DNA of 64,000 nt from Methylophilus sp. DW102 (lineage in GTDB: Bacteria; Pseudomonadota; Gammaproteobacteria; Burkholderiales; Methylophilaceae). The stretch is from positions 124,001-188,000 of the forward strand of contig NZ_AP029023.1 in NCBI RefSeq assembly GCF_037076555.1. The letters run 5' to 3'. Position numbers and translations under genes: made by a program. Of this stretch, positions 1-8,717 are shown piece after piece (position 1 is the stretch's first letter; every line of letters begins with the position of its first letter). The notes beneath the pieces were generated by a model. It ran no database searches, had not been told where the DNA came from, and saw only the letters and a program-made list of their open reading frames with translations.

Positions 1-6
1 CTTGCT

Positions 7-825
7 ATGTCGGTTGAAAAATACGCAGTCATTGGCCACCCGATAGCACATAGCAAATCGCCGTTGATTCACCAGGCATTTGCGCTGCAATTTGGCAAGA
101 CGATTGTTTACGAAAAGGTGTTGGCACCTCTGGATGGCTTTGCGTCCACGGTGCAGCAATTGCAGCAGCAAGGGTATGTGGGTGCAAATGTCACGGTGCC
201 ATTCAAATTTGAAGCCTATGACTTAAGCCAGACTTTATCTGAACGCGCGCAGGCGGCTGGGGCAGTGAACACCCTCAGTTTTGGCCAAACGCAAATTCAG
301 GGCGACAATACTGATGGCTGTGGGCTGGTCAATGACATTCTCAAACATCACCAGACGGCCCTGGCCGCAAAAAAAATCTTGTTGCTGGGCGCAGGCGGCG
401 CTGCGCAAGGTGTGATGCTGCCGTTGATTGCACAAGGCCCGGCGCAATTGACCATTGCTAACCGCACACAGGACAAGGCGCAAGCCATGCTGGATAAGTT
501 TGCGGACGCGGGGGGGCAATGTGGCGTCTCGCTGGCTGTGACCACGTTTGCAGCACTTACCGAGACCTATGATGTGGTCATTAATGCCACTTCTGCAGGA
601 TTGACTGAAACGCCATTACAGTTTTCATCGCATGTCTTTGGCACGCATACCCTGGCTTACGACATGATGTACGGCCGGGAGACGCCGTTTATGCAGCAGG
701 CGCGCACCGCAGGCGCACAGGTGGCAGATGGTTTGGGTATGCTCATCGAGCAGGCGGCGGAAGCGTTTTTTATCTGGCATGGATTGCGTCCTGACACGGC
801 CCCAGTGATTCAGACATTCCGCTAA
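7..825 (+). CDS. aroE: Shikimate dehydrogenase (NADP+)
   Basis: Reduces 3-dehydroshikimate to shikimate with NADPH in the cytosolic chorismate pathway. The 272-residue protein has the usual length. Near the N-terminus is the substrate-binding SKSPLIH motif (residues 16-22). The NVTVPFK motif carries the catalytic lysine (K67), and NTDG supplies the partner aspartate (D103). The nucleotide-binding glycine loop GAGGAAQGV lies at about 128-136. The ATG at 7 begins the conserved start of the family, but the upstream region lies outside the window, so the ribosome binding site cannot be judged. The gene is followed after 14 bp by mtgA on the same strand, which suggests co-transcription. Confidence 0.97.
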   Translation: MSVEKYAVIGHPIAHSKSPLIHQAFALQFGKTIVYEKVLAPLDGFASTVQQLQQQGYVGANVTVPFKFEAYDLSQTLSERAQAAGAVNTLSFGQTQIQGDNTDGCGLVNDILKHHQTALAAKKILLLGAGGAAQGVMLPLIAQGPAQLTIANRTQDKAQAMLDKFADAGGQCGVSLAVTTFAALTETYDVVINATSAGLTETPLQFSSHVFGTHTLAYDMMYGRETPFMQQARTAGAQVADGLGMLIEQAAEAFFIWHGLRPDTAPVIQTFR

Positions 826-839
826 TCTTCATTTCTGTC

Positions 840-1526
840 ATGAAACAAAGCATCAAGCTGTTTTTCGTCCTGTTTTTGCTCTGGGTACTGTTGTATCAGG
901 TCTGGATACTCGGCCATATTTTGTGGTGGGTAGATCACAATCCGGACGCCACTGCCTTCATGCAGGCGCGGCTGGAAGTGATGCAAGAAAGCCATCCCGA
1001 AGCCACCATACAGCAGCAGTGGGTGCCTTACGCCAAGATCAGCAACCATTTAAAACGCGCAGTGATTGCAGCGGAAGACAGCAAGTTTGTTGACCATGAA
1101 GGCTTTGACTGGGCCGGGATCGAAACCGCCTTTGAGAAAAACCTAAAGAAGGGCAAAATCGTCGCTGGCGGCTCCACCATCAGTCAGCAACTGGCCAAGA
1201 ATTTGTTTTTATCCGGGCATCGCACGCCCTGGCGTAAAGCACAAGAAGCGGTGATTACCTTTATGCTGGAAAAGCTCATGACCAAGCGCCGGATTCTGGA
1301 AATCTACCTGAACGTGATTGAGTGGGGCGAGGGCGTGTTCGGTGCCCAAGCGGCGGCCAAGCATTACTTTCACGCTTCGGCCGCCAGTCTGGCACCCGCC
1401 CAAGCGGCGCACTTGGCGGCCATGATTCCTAACCCGCGTTTTTATGATCTGCACCGCAGTACCCGCTATTTAAATCGCCACACCGCTACCATTCAGGCGC
1501 GCATGCGATTGGTCAAAATACCCTGA
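840..1526 (+). CDS. mtgA: Monofunctional biosynthetic peptidoglycan transglycosylase
   Basis: Polymerises lipid II into glycan strands at the outer face of the inner membrane. The 228-residue protein has one N-terminal membrane anchor (about residues 7-31, very rich in Leu/Val/Trp). A GT51 domain follows. The catalytic glutamate motif AAEDSKFVDHEGFD is present (E79 in the EDxxFxxHxG pattern), as is GGSTISQQLAKNL. The KRRILEIYLN and EWGEGVFGA motifs complete the glycosyltransferase fold. There is no transpeptidase domain, as expected for MtgA. It sits 14 bp after aroE. Confidence 0.96.
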   Translation: MKQSIKLFFVLFLLWVLLYQVWILGHILWWVDHNPDATAFMQARLEVMQESHPEATIQQQWVPYAKISNHLKRAVIAAEDSKFVDHEGFDWAGIETAFEKNLKKGKIVAGGSTISQQLAKNLFLSGHRTPWRKAQEAVITFMLEKLMTKRRILEIYLNVIEWGEGVFGAQAAAKHYFHASAASLAPAQAAHLAAMIPNPRFYDLHRSTRYLNRHTATIQARMRLVKIP

Positions 1527-1696
1527 TTTTACGGGCTTGATTTAGGCATGAACGTGAAACACGCCTGCATACAATGTTTGCTATCAATGGATTTGATACA
1601 TCATTTCCATCGGCGGTGTATGCAGATGCATCGTCAGGCAGGTTGCATGTTGACCTTAGCCTTTGACAGCGAGATGTTTTACAAGGGTGTGAGGTA
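1527..1696. other. Non-coding gap between mtgA and its terminator
   Basis: About 170 bp between the mtgA stop and the first clear terminator. I see no open frame with a credible start. The stretch could be a long 3' UTR or hold a small RNA ending at the 1697-1724 hairpin, but no convincing promoter is visible. Confidence 0.3.
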
Positions 1697-1724
1697 ACGG
1701 CCAGGTAACTGGCCGTATTTTTTT
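1697..1724 (+). terminator. Rho-independent terminator downstream of mtgA
   Basis: Perfect 7-bp stem ACGGCCA / TGGCCGT with a six-base loop, followed by A and seven T residues. It reads on the plus strand, so it ends the aroE-mtgA transcript or a small RNA downstream of it. Confidence 0.8.
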
Positions 1725-1770
1725 GAACGTATCCACGCTTGCCACACCAAACTTCAGTAGGTGGCCGGTA

Positions 1771-2049
1771 TTAACTGGACCCGATATCAAACATGGCGTC
1801 CAGATCCTGTTTGCGGTACGAGCGCAGTGACAGCATGGTTTCGGTTCTCACAATGCCGCTGATGGCAGCCAGTTGATGGGTCACCAGTGCCGAGAGTGCC
1901 TCGGGTCCGGTGACTTGTATGACGGCCACCAGGTCATATTGACCACTCACTGAATAGACTTCTGTCACTTGCGCTAATGATGCCAGGGTTTCCGCCACCG
2001 TGGCCATTTGTTGGCGCTCAGCGTTCACCAGCATAATACACGTCATCAT
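1771..2049 (-). CDS. Stand-alone Lrp/AsnC ligand-binding (RAM) domain protein
   Basis: A 92-residue protein that is only the C-terminal effector-binding RAM domain of the Lrp/AsnC family. Segments such as VTEVYSVSGQYDLVAVIQV and ISGIVRTETMLSLRSY match the beta-alpha-beta-beta fold. There is no helix-turn-helix, so it cannot be a conventional DNA-binding regulator by itself. The start has a good ribosome binding site (AAGGAG about 7 nt before ATG ATG). It follows the flavin monooxygenase gene on the same strand across a 51-bp gap with a strong GC stem-loop, so the two are probably one operon. A role as small-molecule sensor or as partner of a full-length Lrp protein is inference. Confidence 0.8.
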   Translation of the reverse strand: MMTCIMLVNAERQQMATVAETLASLAQVTEVYSVSGQYDLVAVIQVTGPEALSALVTHQLAAISGIVRTETMLSLRSYRKQDLDAMFDIGSS

Positions 2050-2067
2050 AAGACACTCCTTTTCAAG

Positions 2068-2092
2068 GCCTCCGCCTGTGAGCGGCGGAGGC
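2068..2092 (-). other. Intercistronic stem-loop
   Basis: Nine-base inverted repeat GCCTCCGCC / GGCGGAGGC with a seven-base loop. It lies between the monooxygenase stop and the ribosome binding site of the RAM-domain gene. There is no T-run on the minus strand, so it is more likely an mRNA-stabilising or partial-attenuation hairpin than a full terminator. Confidence 0.5.
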
Positions 2093-2100
2093 TAAGCCCT

Positions 2101-3615
2101 TCAAACGGTTTTGGTCTGTACCGGCATCTTCTGTGCAGCATGAGGCTGATGGCGTTGCAGCAGGGCCTTGTGCAAATACTGAAAATCCGCTGGATCAATC
2201 GGTAAAAACCACTGCTTGAAGCGGGTCGCGACGCCCAGCGGCAGGCGCATGTCCGATAACAACTCGTCAATATGATGCAGTGAGAACGGAATGATATTGG
2301 TGCCTTTGGAGTGTTTGCCTTCTGTACGCGCTTCCATCCATGCCAGACGTTCCTTGATTGTGCTGCGTTGTGCTTCTGCGGTCGGCAACTTCATCTTTCC
2401 ACCAATCCAGTCGGCCAGCCAGTAAGCGCCTACTTCGGCATTGAGCTGGCTAAAGAATGAAGAGTTATAACCATTAAACGCCAGACCTGGCATGCCAACC
2501 GGTGCCATCGACCGGTACAGCACAAAGTTACCTTCTGCATCGGTCACATGTTTCATCACGTCATCGTTCAAAAAAGGCACACGCTGATGCCAGCCTGTCC
2601 CGCAAATCACAATGTCGGCAGGCAAACGGCGGCCATCGGTTAAATGTGCATAACGCACGCCATGCTCAATGCTAAATCCTGTGATGCTGTTTTGTTTGGC
2701 AACGTCAATATGACCCGCTTCCACGCTTTCAAAGAAACCTTCGGTGACCAGGCTGACGGTACTACGCGCAATCGATTCTAGTGGCTGGTCAGGCTTGAGG
2801 CCCAGTTTTTCGAGGCGGCATTGGCGGTTGATGACCCACTGCACCTGATTCAGCATGCTGTTACGGATCGGTTTGCCGATGCCGTGCAAAAAGCGCTCTA
2901 TGCCTTTAAGGCGGATATATTTAAACAAGCCTTCGCCCATGCGCGTCAAAAACAGGTATTTGTAATTGAGCACATTCATGAGTCGTTTGGGCACTTTCCA
3001 GATCAAATGTCTGGCCACCACCGTGGTGCTCGCCGCTTGCTGGCAAACCGCTTGTGCGACATCGGTAGAAGATTTTCCGTAGCCGACAATCAGCACATGT
3101 TTGCCTTTGGCATCTGCAAGCTCCTTGAACTCGCTGGTGTGGCAAATACGGCCACCTGCGGCGGTAAATTCGGCTGCACCCGGATAGTCCGGGATCATGG
3201 GCTGCGAAAAAATTCCGTTACAGACAATTAAAAAATCAAAATGTCGCGTTTCCTCTGCTTTGCCTTCGGTCTTGACGGTGAGTTGCCAGCCTTGACCAAT
3301 CGGTGTGGCCAATTTCACTTCGGTATTCAAGCTGATCAGGTGTGCAAAATTGAACTGCTTGGTATAGGCATCCAGATAGTGCTGCACCTGCTCGCCACTC
3401 GGCCACTCAGGGTAATGCTTGGGATAGGGGAAATCTGAAAAGGCATAGGTGGACTTCACATTTTGTGTGGTCAGGTTAGGGTAGCGTCTGGAGGCGCTCC
3501 ACACCCCGCCGACATCAGCCTCCTTCTCAAACACCGTGACCTGGTGACCAAATGCAGTCAGCACTTTTGCTGTACTCAAACCGGCAAACCCGGCACCCAC
3601 AATCGCAATATTCAT
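2101..3615 (-). CDS. Flavin-containing monooxygenase (FAD/NADPH)
   Basis: A 504-residue class B flavoprotein monooxygenase. The FAD-binding Rossmann motif VGAGFAGL is at residues 6-13. A GGRICHTSEF segment (about 154-163) corresponds to the FMO signature FxGxxxHxxx(F/Y). The NADPH Rossmann motif VGYGKSSTDVA follows at about 177-187. Known members oxygenate soft nucleophiles (N or S) or carry out Baeyer-Villiger oxidation of ketones; the sequence does not decide between these. It diverges from the dienelactone-hydrolase gene across 271 bp that hold two copies of the AraC operator. It probably belongs to the same catabolic regulon as the plus-strand genes from 3887 to 9781. Confidence 0.88.
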   Translation of the reverse strand: MNIAIVGAGFAGLSTAKVLTAFGHQVTVFEKEADVGGVWSASRRYPNLTTQNVKSTYAFSDFPYPKHYPEWPSGEQVQHYLDAYTKQFNFAHLISLNTEVKLATPIGQGWQLTVKTEGKAEETRHFDFLIVCNGIFSQPMIPDYPGAAEFTAAGGRICHTSEFKELADAKGKHVLIVGYGKSSTDVAQAVCQQAASTTVVARHLIWKVPKRLMNVLNYKYLFLTRMGEGLFKYIRLKGIERFLHGIGKPIRNSMLNQVQWVINRQCRLEKLGLKPDQPLESIARSTVSLVTEGFFESVEAGHIDVAKQNSITGFSIEHGVRYAHLTDGRRLPADIVICGTGWHQRVPFLNDDVMKHVTDAEGNFVLYRSMAPVGMPGLAFNGYNSSFFSQLNAEVGAYWLADWIGGKMKLPTAEAQRSTIKERLAWMEARTEGKHSKGTNIIPFSLHHIDELLSDMRLPLGVATRFKQWFLPIDPADFQYLHKALLQRHQPHAAQKMPVQTKTV

Positions 3616-3696
3616 ACGGTTTCCTTTGCGCTTAAAAAATCATACAGGGCCTATCCCTGTATCGTCGGGTGCAGTATTGAGCGAGCAAAGTTTGCC

Positions 3697-3724
3697 GACT
3701 ATCCAGAAACTGCCTGCACTATCC
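3697..3724 (-). promoter_or_regulatory. AraC-family operator, copy 1
   Basis: Read on the minus strand this 28-mer begins GGATAGTGCAGGCAG and ends GGATAGTC, with the two GGATA half-sites starting exactly 20 bp apart. The same spacing and half-sites recur at 3772-3799 and 11075-11102. Its orientation points toward the leftward monooxygenase gene. Confidence 0.65.
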
Positions 3725-3771
3725 GCGTTCGGCAACAACCTGCATGCGCACTGCATTTGGCTGCGCAATGC

Positions 3772-3799
3772 GGATAGTCGCTGCACGGAGCGGATAGCC
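3772..3799 (+). promoter_or_regulatory. AraC-family operator, copy 2
   Basis: Begins GGATAGTCGCTGCAC and ends GGATAGCC, half-sites 20 bp apart. It is about 90 bp before the hydrolase start codon and is the closest relative of the copy in front of the AraC gene: the first 15 bases differ at one position only. Confidence 0.68.
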
Positions 3800-3886
3800 C
3801 CGCCGTCTGCGCTGCGAGAAAGTAGCAACCACAACGAAGGTGATCACTTGCCTTCCCACCCTTCAACCGAGCAAGCGAGACGAAAA

Positions 3887-5116
3887 ATGGGACAAATGAT
3901 AGAAATCAGCGCGCAATTCCCGGCCTTTAAAGGCTATCTGGCCCTGCCAGCCACCGGCAGCGGGCCGGGCCTGGTGTTGTGCCAGGAAATTTTTGGCGTG
4001 AATGCCAATATGCAGGCCATTGCCGACCTGTATGCCGAAGAGGGTTATATGGTGCTGGTGCCAGATTTGTACTGGCGCCTGCAGCCTGGTATTACCCTGA
4101 CCGATGCAGCCGAGGATATGCCGGCCGCGTTGGGCTATTACCAGCGGTTTGATGAAGCTACCGGCATGCAGGATGTCCAATTGGCCATCAGCTGTTTGCG
4201 TGGCATGGCAGGGGCCAGTGGCAAGGTGGGTGTGCTGGGCTATTGCCTGGGCGGCAAGCTGGCTTATCTGGCGGCCAGTCAGACCGATGCCGATGTGGCG
4301 GTGGGTTACTACGGGGTAGGTATAGAGCAGGCCTTGCCACAGATGGCTGCGCTACGTTGCCCGTTAACCCTGCATATTGCTGAGAAAGATGCCTTCTGCC
4401 CACCTGCGGCCCAAGCCGAGATTCTGGCTGCAGCCAGCACACAGCCGCTGGCGAAGACCTATGTGTATGCCGGTGTAGATCATGCGTTTGCCCGCCTGGG
4501 TGGTGCGCATTACCACGCCCCCTCGGCACAAATGGCATATAGCCGCACCCTGGGCGCCTTGCGTAAAGCCATGGGGCCGGATTATGACCTGAGTGCGATT
4601 GCAGATCATCACTTTGCGCTCGAATTTGCCACCCGCGATGCCGATGCCACCATGACCACCATGGTCGCCCAGCCGTATGTGAATCATGTGCCCACAATGA
4701 CGGGCGGGGTTGGCTACACCATGCTGCGTCGCTTTTATCAGCATCATTTTATTCACAACAACCCGGCAGACATGCAAATGACGCCAATTTCACGCGTGGT
4801 CGGTGCAGACCGCATGGTGGATGAGTTTGTGCTCAGTTTCACGCACAACTGCGACATTGACTGGTTGCTGCCGAATGTACCGCCGACCGGGCGCCGGATT
4901 GAAATCCCCATGCTGGTGGTGGTGACTTTCCGCGGTGACAAGCTGTTTAACGAACATATTTACTGGGATCAGGCCAGCGTGCTGGTGCAAGCGGGGCTGC
5001 TGGATCCCGCCCTGATTCCAGCCATCTGCGGGGTAGAGCAAGCACGCAAACTGCTGGACCCCAACCTTCCTTCCAACACGCTGATGGCCAACTGGTCACT
5101 CAGCGCCAATGCATGA
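3887..5116 (+). CDS. Dienelactone hydrolase / SnoaL-like fusion protein
   Basis: A 409-residue protein with two domains. Residues 1 to about 245 are an alpha/beta hydrolase of the dienelactone hydrolase family: the nucleophile elbow GYCLGG (C120), an acid in EKDAF (D168) and a histidine in GVDHAF (H199) form the Cys-Asp-His triad, and E34 in QEIFG is the usual activating glutamate. Residues from about 265 to the end resemble SnoaL/NTF2-type folds (DEFVLSFTHNCDIDWLLPNVPPTG). I chose the ATG at 3887 because homology begins there; the open frame runs upstream through the operator, which is not credible coding sequence. Hydrolysis of a lactone or ester from ring cleavage is likely; the substrate is unknown. 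It is the first gene of the plus-strand operon. Confidence 0.85.
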   Translation: MGQMIEISAQFPAFKGYLALPATGSGPGLVLCQEIFGVNANMQAIADLYAEEGYMVLVPDLYWRLQPGITLTDAAEDMPAALGYYQRFDEATGMQDVQLAISCLRGMAGASGKVGVLGYCLGGKLAYLAASQTDADVAVGYYGVGIEQALPQMAALRCPLTLHIAEKDAFCPPAAQAEILAAASTQPLAKTYVYAGVDHAFARLGGAHYHAPSAQMAYSRTLGALRKAMGPDYDLSAIADHHFALEFATRDADATMTTMVAQPYVNHVPTMTGGVGYTMLRRFYQHHFIHNNPADMQMTPISRVVGADRMVDEFVLSFTHNCDIDWLLPNVPPTGRRIEIPMLVVVTFRGDKLFNEHIYWDQASVLVQAGLLDPALIPAICGVEQARKLLDPNLPSNTLMANWSLSANA

Positions 5117-5124
5117 GGTGTGCC

Positions 5125-5910
5125 ATGAAAGGGATCGCAAACAAAGTCGTCATCGTCACCGGCAGTGCCACGCTGATCGGTGCGGCCGTGGTCGAAGCCT
5201 TCCACGCCGCGGGCGCAAAAGTGGTGGCGGTGGATATTGATGCACGTGGGGCGACGGTGGCGGCTGGCATCAGCCCGGACATTCTGTTTTTACAAACAGA
5301 CATTACCGATGATGCCGCCTTGCAACAGCTGGTGGCGACCACACAACACAACTTGGGCGGTGTAGATTTTCTGGTCAACCTGGCCTGTAGCTATGTGGAC
5401 AACGGCTTTGCTGCCAGCCGCGAGGATTGGTTGCTCAGTTACAACGTCAACCTGGTGAGCAGTGTCATGCTGGCCAAAGCTTGCCATGCGGCCATGTGTC
5501 AGCGTGGCGGTGGCGCCATCGTGCATTTTTCCAGCATCTCAGCCAGCGCTGCGCAAACCGGCCGTTGGCTATATCCGGCCAGCAAGGCCGCAACTGAACA
5601 ACTGACGCGCAGCATGGCGATTGATCTGGCCAGTGACCATATCCGGGTCAATGCGGTGGCCCCCGGCTGGATCTGGTCACGCGTCATGGACGAGCTGACG
5701 GGAGGCAACCGCGCCAAAACCGATGCCGTGGCTGCGCCTTTCCATGCCCTGAAACGCGTAGGTGACCCGCAGGAAGTCGCCGATGTGGTGCTGTTTTTAT
5801 GTTCTGACCATGCCTCGTTTGTTACGGGCGCCGTGTATGCCGTCGATGGTGGCTACAGCGCGATGGGCCCCGAGCAGGCAGAGCCCGCCATTCCCAAGCT
5901 GGCGGATTGA
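5125..5910 (+). CDS. Short-chain dehydrogenase/reductase
   Basis: A classical SDR of 261 residues. The NAD(P) motif TGSATLIG sits at residues 12-19, the acidic D37-I-D after beta-2 suggests NAD(H) preference, and the active site is S136/S137 with Y150-PAS-K154. The C-terminal VYAVDGGYSAMG is the usual SDR end. I prefer the ATG at 5125, which has GAGGTG just upstream; an ATG at 5113 overlaps the hydrolase stop as ATGA. Either way translation is probably coupled to the gene before. In a ring-oxidation operon it may act as a diol or alcohol dehydrogenase. Confidence 0.9.
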   Translation: MKGIANKVVIVTGSATLIGAAVVEAFHAAGAKVVAVDIDARGATVAAGISPDILFLQTDITDDAALQQLVATTQHNLGGVDFLVNLACSYVDNGFAASREDWLLSYNVNLVSSVMLAKACHAAMCQRGGGAIVHFSSISASAAQTGRWLYPASKAATEQLTRSMAIDLASDHIRVNAVAPGWIWSRVMDELTGGNRAKTDAVAAPFHALKRVGDPQEVADVVLFLCSDHASFVTGAVYAVDGGYSAMGPEQAEPAIPKLAD

Positions 5911-5965
5911 TATTGATACCCAGATTTTTTAAACGATTGAATCTCACTCTGAAAGGAACCCCTCG

Positions 5966-6934
5966 ATGAACCTCCTCTCCTCTTGCAGTAAACCCCTTGG
6001 TGCACTGGGTCTGGCACTGGCCACCACCAGCTTACCCATGCTTGCCCACGCCTACGATTTGCCCCCAATCAACCTTGGGTTCACCAGCTTTTTGGATGGT
6101 GCCCCGCCCGCAGGCAATGGCTGGTATTTCAGCCAATACGTGCAGCAATACCATGCCGACAAGTTCAAGGATAACGCGGGCAATAGTCTAGGCTTGCCTA
6201 ACCCCAAAGTGGATGTCACCGTCAGTCTGTCGCAAGTACTGTATATCTCGGATATCGAAGTCGCCGGGGCTAATCTGGGCATGGATGTGATTGTGCCTGT
6301 GGTCAGTCCGCATACCAGTTATGGCGCCGCCTCCAATGCGTTCCCCAAAGCGGGTGACAGTGGCGTAGGCGATTTACTGGTCGGTCCCTTCCTGCAGTGG
6401 CCAATTGTCATGGGCGAAAAAGGGCCTAAATTCATGCAGCGCGTTGAATTACAGTTTATTTTGCCCACGGGCGAATACAGTGCTAACCGCGAAATCAACC
6501 CGGGCAGCAATGCCTGGTCGTTCAATCCTTACTGGTCAGGCACTTATTTTTTCACACCAGAATGGACTGCCTCTGTGCGTGCCCACTATTTGTGGAACGG
6601 CAAAAATGATGATCCCAACCGAGGCTTTCAAGCGCTGGGGGCCAGCAGCACCCGTGCCGGGCAGGCGTTTCATACCAACTTTGCCATGGAGTATGCCTTT
6701 ACACCGCAACTGCGCTTAGGGGTCAACGGTTATTACCTCAAGCAAACCACCGATACCCAAATGAACGGTCATGACGTAACAGGTAGACGCGAGCAAGTGC
6801 TGGCGTTGGGTCTAGGCGGCATGTATAGCTTTTCCAAGCAAGATCACCTGATGTTTAACTTCTACGATGAAATGGCGGTGAAAAACCGCACCGAAGGTGA
6901 ACGTTACAACCTGCGCTTTGTGCATCACTTTTAA
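5966..6934 (+). CDS. Outer-membrane protein of the phenol-degradation (meta-pathway) family
   Basis: A 322-residue protein with a signal peptide (cleavage likely after LPMLAHA, residue 29). The body is a beta-barrel-like sequence of alternating hydrophobic and aromatic residues ending in a C-terminal aromatic (LRFVHHF), typical of Gram-negative outer-membrane barrels. It resembles proteins found beside phenol and other aromatic catabolic genes, where they are thought to let hydrophobic substrates through the outer membrane. It lies between the SDR and the ring-hydroxylating oxygenase. Its ribosome binding site is AAAGGAA before ATG. Confidence 0.8.
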   Translation: MNLLSSCSKPLGALGLALATTSLPMLAHAYDLPPINLGFTSFLDGAPPAGNGWYFSQYVQQYHADKFKDNAGNSLGLPNPKVDVTVSLSQVLYISDIEVAGANLGMDVIVPVVSPHTSYGAASNAFPKAGDSGVGDLLVGPFLQWPIVMGEKGPKFMQRVELQFILPTGEYSANREINPGSNAWSFNPYWSGTYFFTPEWTASVRAHYLWNGKNDDPNRGFQALGASSTRAGQAFHTNFAMEYAFTPQLRLGVNGYYLKQTTDTQMNGHDVTGRREQVLALGLGGMYSFSKQDHLMFNFYDEMAVKNRTEGERYNLRFVHHF

Positions 6935-6949
6935 GGATTCGAGGTCAAT

Positions 6950-8233
6950 ATGAACGCTATTCAAGCACAAGCCGTCCAGTTCCATGCTGGCAAGTCCCAG
7001 TCTGGTGAGCCCTTGCTCAAGTTTCCCACCGATGACGGTTCACGTATTCCCTACGCCGTGTTCAGCTCACAAGCAGTGTATGAGCTGGAGCAAGAACGCA
7101 TCTTCCGTGGCCCAACCTGGAGCTTTCTCGGGCTGGAAGCCGAAATCCCCAACCCCGGCGACTTTAAAAGCACGTTTGTTGGGGATACGCCGGTGGTGAT
7201 GACCCGCACCAAAGAAGGTGGACTGGCTGTCTGGGTGAACCGCTGTGCGCACCGCGGCGCACAAGTCTGCCGTCAGGCGCGCGGCAATGCCAGTGAGCAT
7301 ACCTGTGTGTATCACCAGTGGAGTTTTGACTGTGAGGGCAATTTGCAGGGCGTGCCGTTCCGCCGTGGGCAAAAAGGCATGTCTGGCATGCCCAAAGACT
7401 TTAACCCGAAAGAGCACGGTCTCAAGCAGCTGCGGGTAGACAGCTATAAAGGCCTGGTGTTTGCCACCTTTAGCGACACGGTGGCGCCTTTGCCTGACTA
7501 TATCGGTCCTGAAATGCGGCCATGGATAGACCGTATTTTCCACAAGCCGATCGAGTATTTGGGCTGCACCCGCCAATACTCCAAATCTAACTGGAAACTG
7601 TATCTGGAAAACGTCAAAGATCCGTATCACGCCAGTTTGCTGCACCTGTTTCATACCACCTTCAATATTTTCCGTGTCGGCATGAAGGCGCGTTCGATCC
7701 CGGATGCCACCCATGGTTTGCATAGCATCATCACCGCAACCAAAAACGAGGTGCAGACTGCCGAGGCGTATAAAGCGCAGGCCATCCGTTCGTTTGATGA
7801 AGGCTTTCAGCTCAAGGATGACAGCCTGCTCGGACAGATACAGGAGTATGAAGAGCTGACCACCAACCATATCCAGCCGATTTTCCCGCAGTTGGTCGTA
7901 CAGCAAATCCACAATACGCTGGTGGCGCGGCAGTTGCTGGCCAAAGGCCCCCACAATTTCGAGCTGATTTTCCACTTTTTTGGCTATGTGGATGACACGC
8001 CGGAATTGCGCGCCATGCGGCTCAAACAGGCCAATCTGGTGGGCCCGGCGGGGTATATCTCGATGGAAGACACCGAGGCGACCGAGCTGGTGCAACGTGG
8101 CACCGTGCGCGATGGTGATGCCTGCTCGGTGATTGAAATGAGCAAAGACCAGCCAGACCAGCAGGATACGCTGATCACCGAAAGCCTGATCAGACGCTTC
8201 TGGGTCGGCTATCAGCAGCTCATGGGTTTTTAA
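6950..8233 (+). CDS. Rieske aromatic ring-hydroxylating oxygenase, large (alpha) subunit
   Basis: Catalytic subunit of a multicomponent oxygenase, 427 residues. The Rieske [2Fe-2S] ligands are C99-x-H101 and C119-x2-H122. The mononuclear iron site is D224, H227 and H232 in NVKDPYHASLLH, with a later carboxylate near E373/D374 (SMEDTE). Stretches such as GLEAEIPNPGDFK and GVPFRRG resemble the salicylate 5-hydroxylase (NagG) and anthranilate dioxygenase (AndAc) branch, as I recall those sequences. A carboxylated aromatic is therefore the likeliest substrate class, as an inference. The small subunit follows 10 bp downstream. Confidence 0.93.
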   Translation: MNAIQAQAVQFHAGKSQSGEPLLKFPTDDGSRIPYAVFSSQAVYELEQERIFRGPTWSFLGLEAEIPNPGDFKSTFVGDTPVVMTRTKEGGLAVWVNRCAHRGAQVCRQARGNASEHTCVYHQWSFDCEGNLQGVPFRRGQKGMSGMPKDFNPKEHGLKQLRVDSYKGLVFATFSDTVAPLPDYIGPEMRPWIDRIFHKPIEYLGCTRQYSKSNWKLYLENVKDPYHASLLHLFHTTFNIFRVGMKARSIPDATHGLHSIITATKNEVQTAEAYKAQAIRSFDEGFQLKDDSLLGQIQEYEELTTNHIQPIFPQLVVQQIHNTLVARQLLAKGPHNFELIFHFFGYVDDTPELRAMRLKQANLVGPAGYISMEDTEATELVQRGTVRDGDACSVIEMSKDQPDQQDTLITESLIRRFWVGYQQLMGF

Positions 8234-8243
8234 GGAGGACAGT

Positions 8244-8717
8244 ATGCAAGAATTACAAACCTGGTTTGAAGTGCAACAGTTACAGCAGGCCTATATTGCG
8301 GCGCTGGATAACGATCAATTGGAGCGCTGGCCTCAGTTTTTTACCGAGGACTGCCACTATAGCATTGTGCCCAAAGAAAATTTTGATGCGGGCTTGCCCA
8401 TCGGCATGATTTATTTTGATAACCGCAATATGCTCGAAGACCGCGTGACGTCCTTGCGCCATGCCAATATTTTTGAAAGCCATACTTACCGCCACATGAC
8501 CTCTGGTCTGGTGTTGCAGTCCAGCAGTGCCGATGAGGTACAGGCAGAATCCAGCTATGTGGTGGTGCAAACGCTGCAAAATGGCGAATCGCACGTCTAC
8601 CAGACGGGTCGTTACATCGACCAGATTGTGCGCACCGACCAGGGCTGGCGCTTCAAGCGGCGGCAGGTGGTATATGACACCTCACGTGTACAAACCTTGC
8701 TGGCGACGCCGATATGA
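8244..8717 (+). CDS. Rieske aromatic oxygenase, small (beta) subunit
   Basis: A 157-residue cystatin-like/NTF2-fold subunit that stabilises the alpha3beta3 oxygenase. The acidic start (ELQTWFEVQQLQQAYIAALDN), the W-x-x-F-F-x-E-D-C core and the segment MLEDRVTSLRHANIFESHTYRH are typical of the family. The ribosome binding site is AAGGAGGA. Its last codons overlap the start of the reductase gene by 4 bp (ATGA), indicating coupled translation. Confidence 0.92.
   Translation: MQELQTWFEVQQLQQAYIAALDNDQLERWPQFFTEDCHYSIVPKENFDAGLPIGMIYFDNRNMLEDRVTSLRHANIFESHTYRHMTSGLVLQSSSADEVQAESSYVVVQTLQNGESHVYQTGRYIDQIVRTDQGWRFKRRQVVYDTSRVQTLLATPI

Noticed and set aside
3626..3886. Extension of the hydrolase gene upstream of 3887
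   Set aside because: It would cover the divergent promoter and two regulator sites, and gives no recognisable protein sequence.
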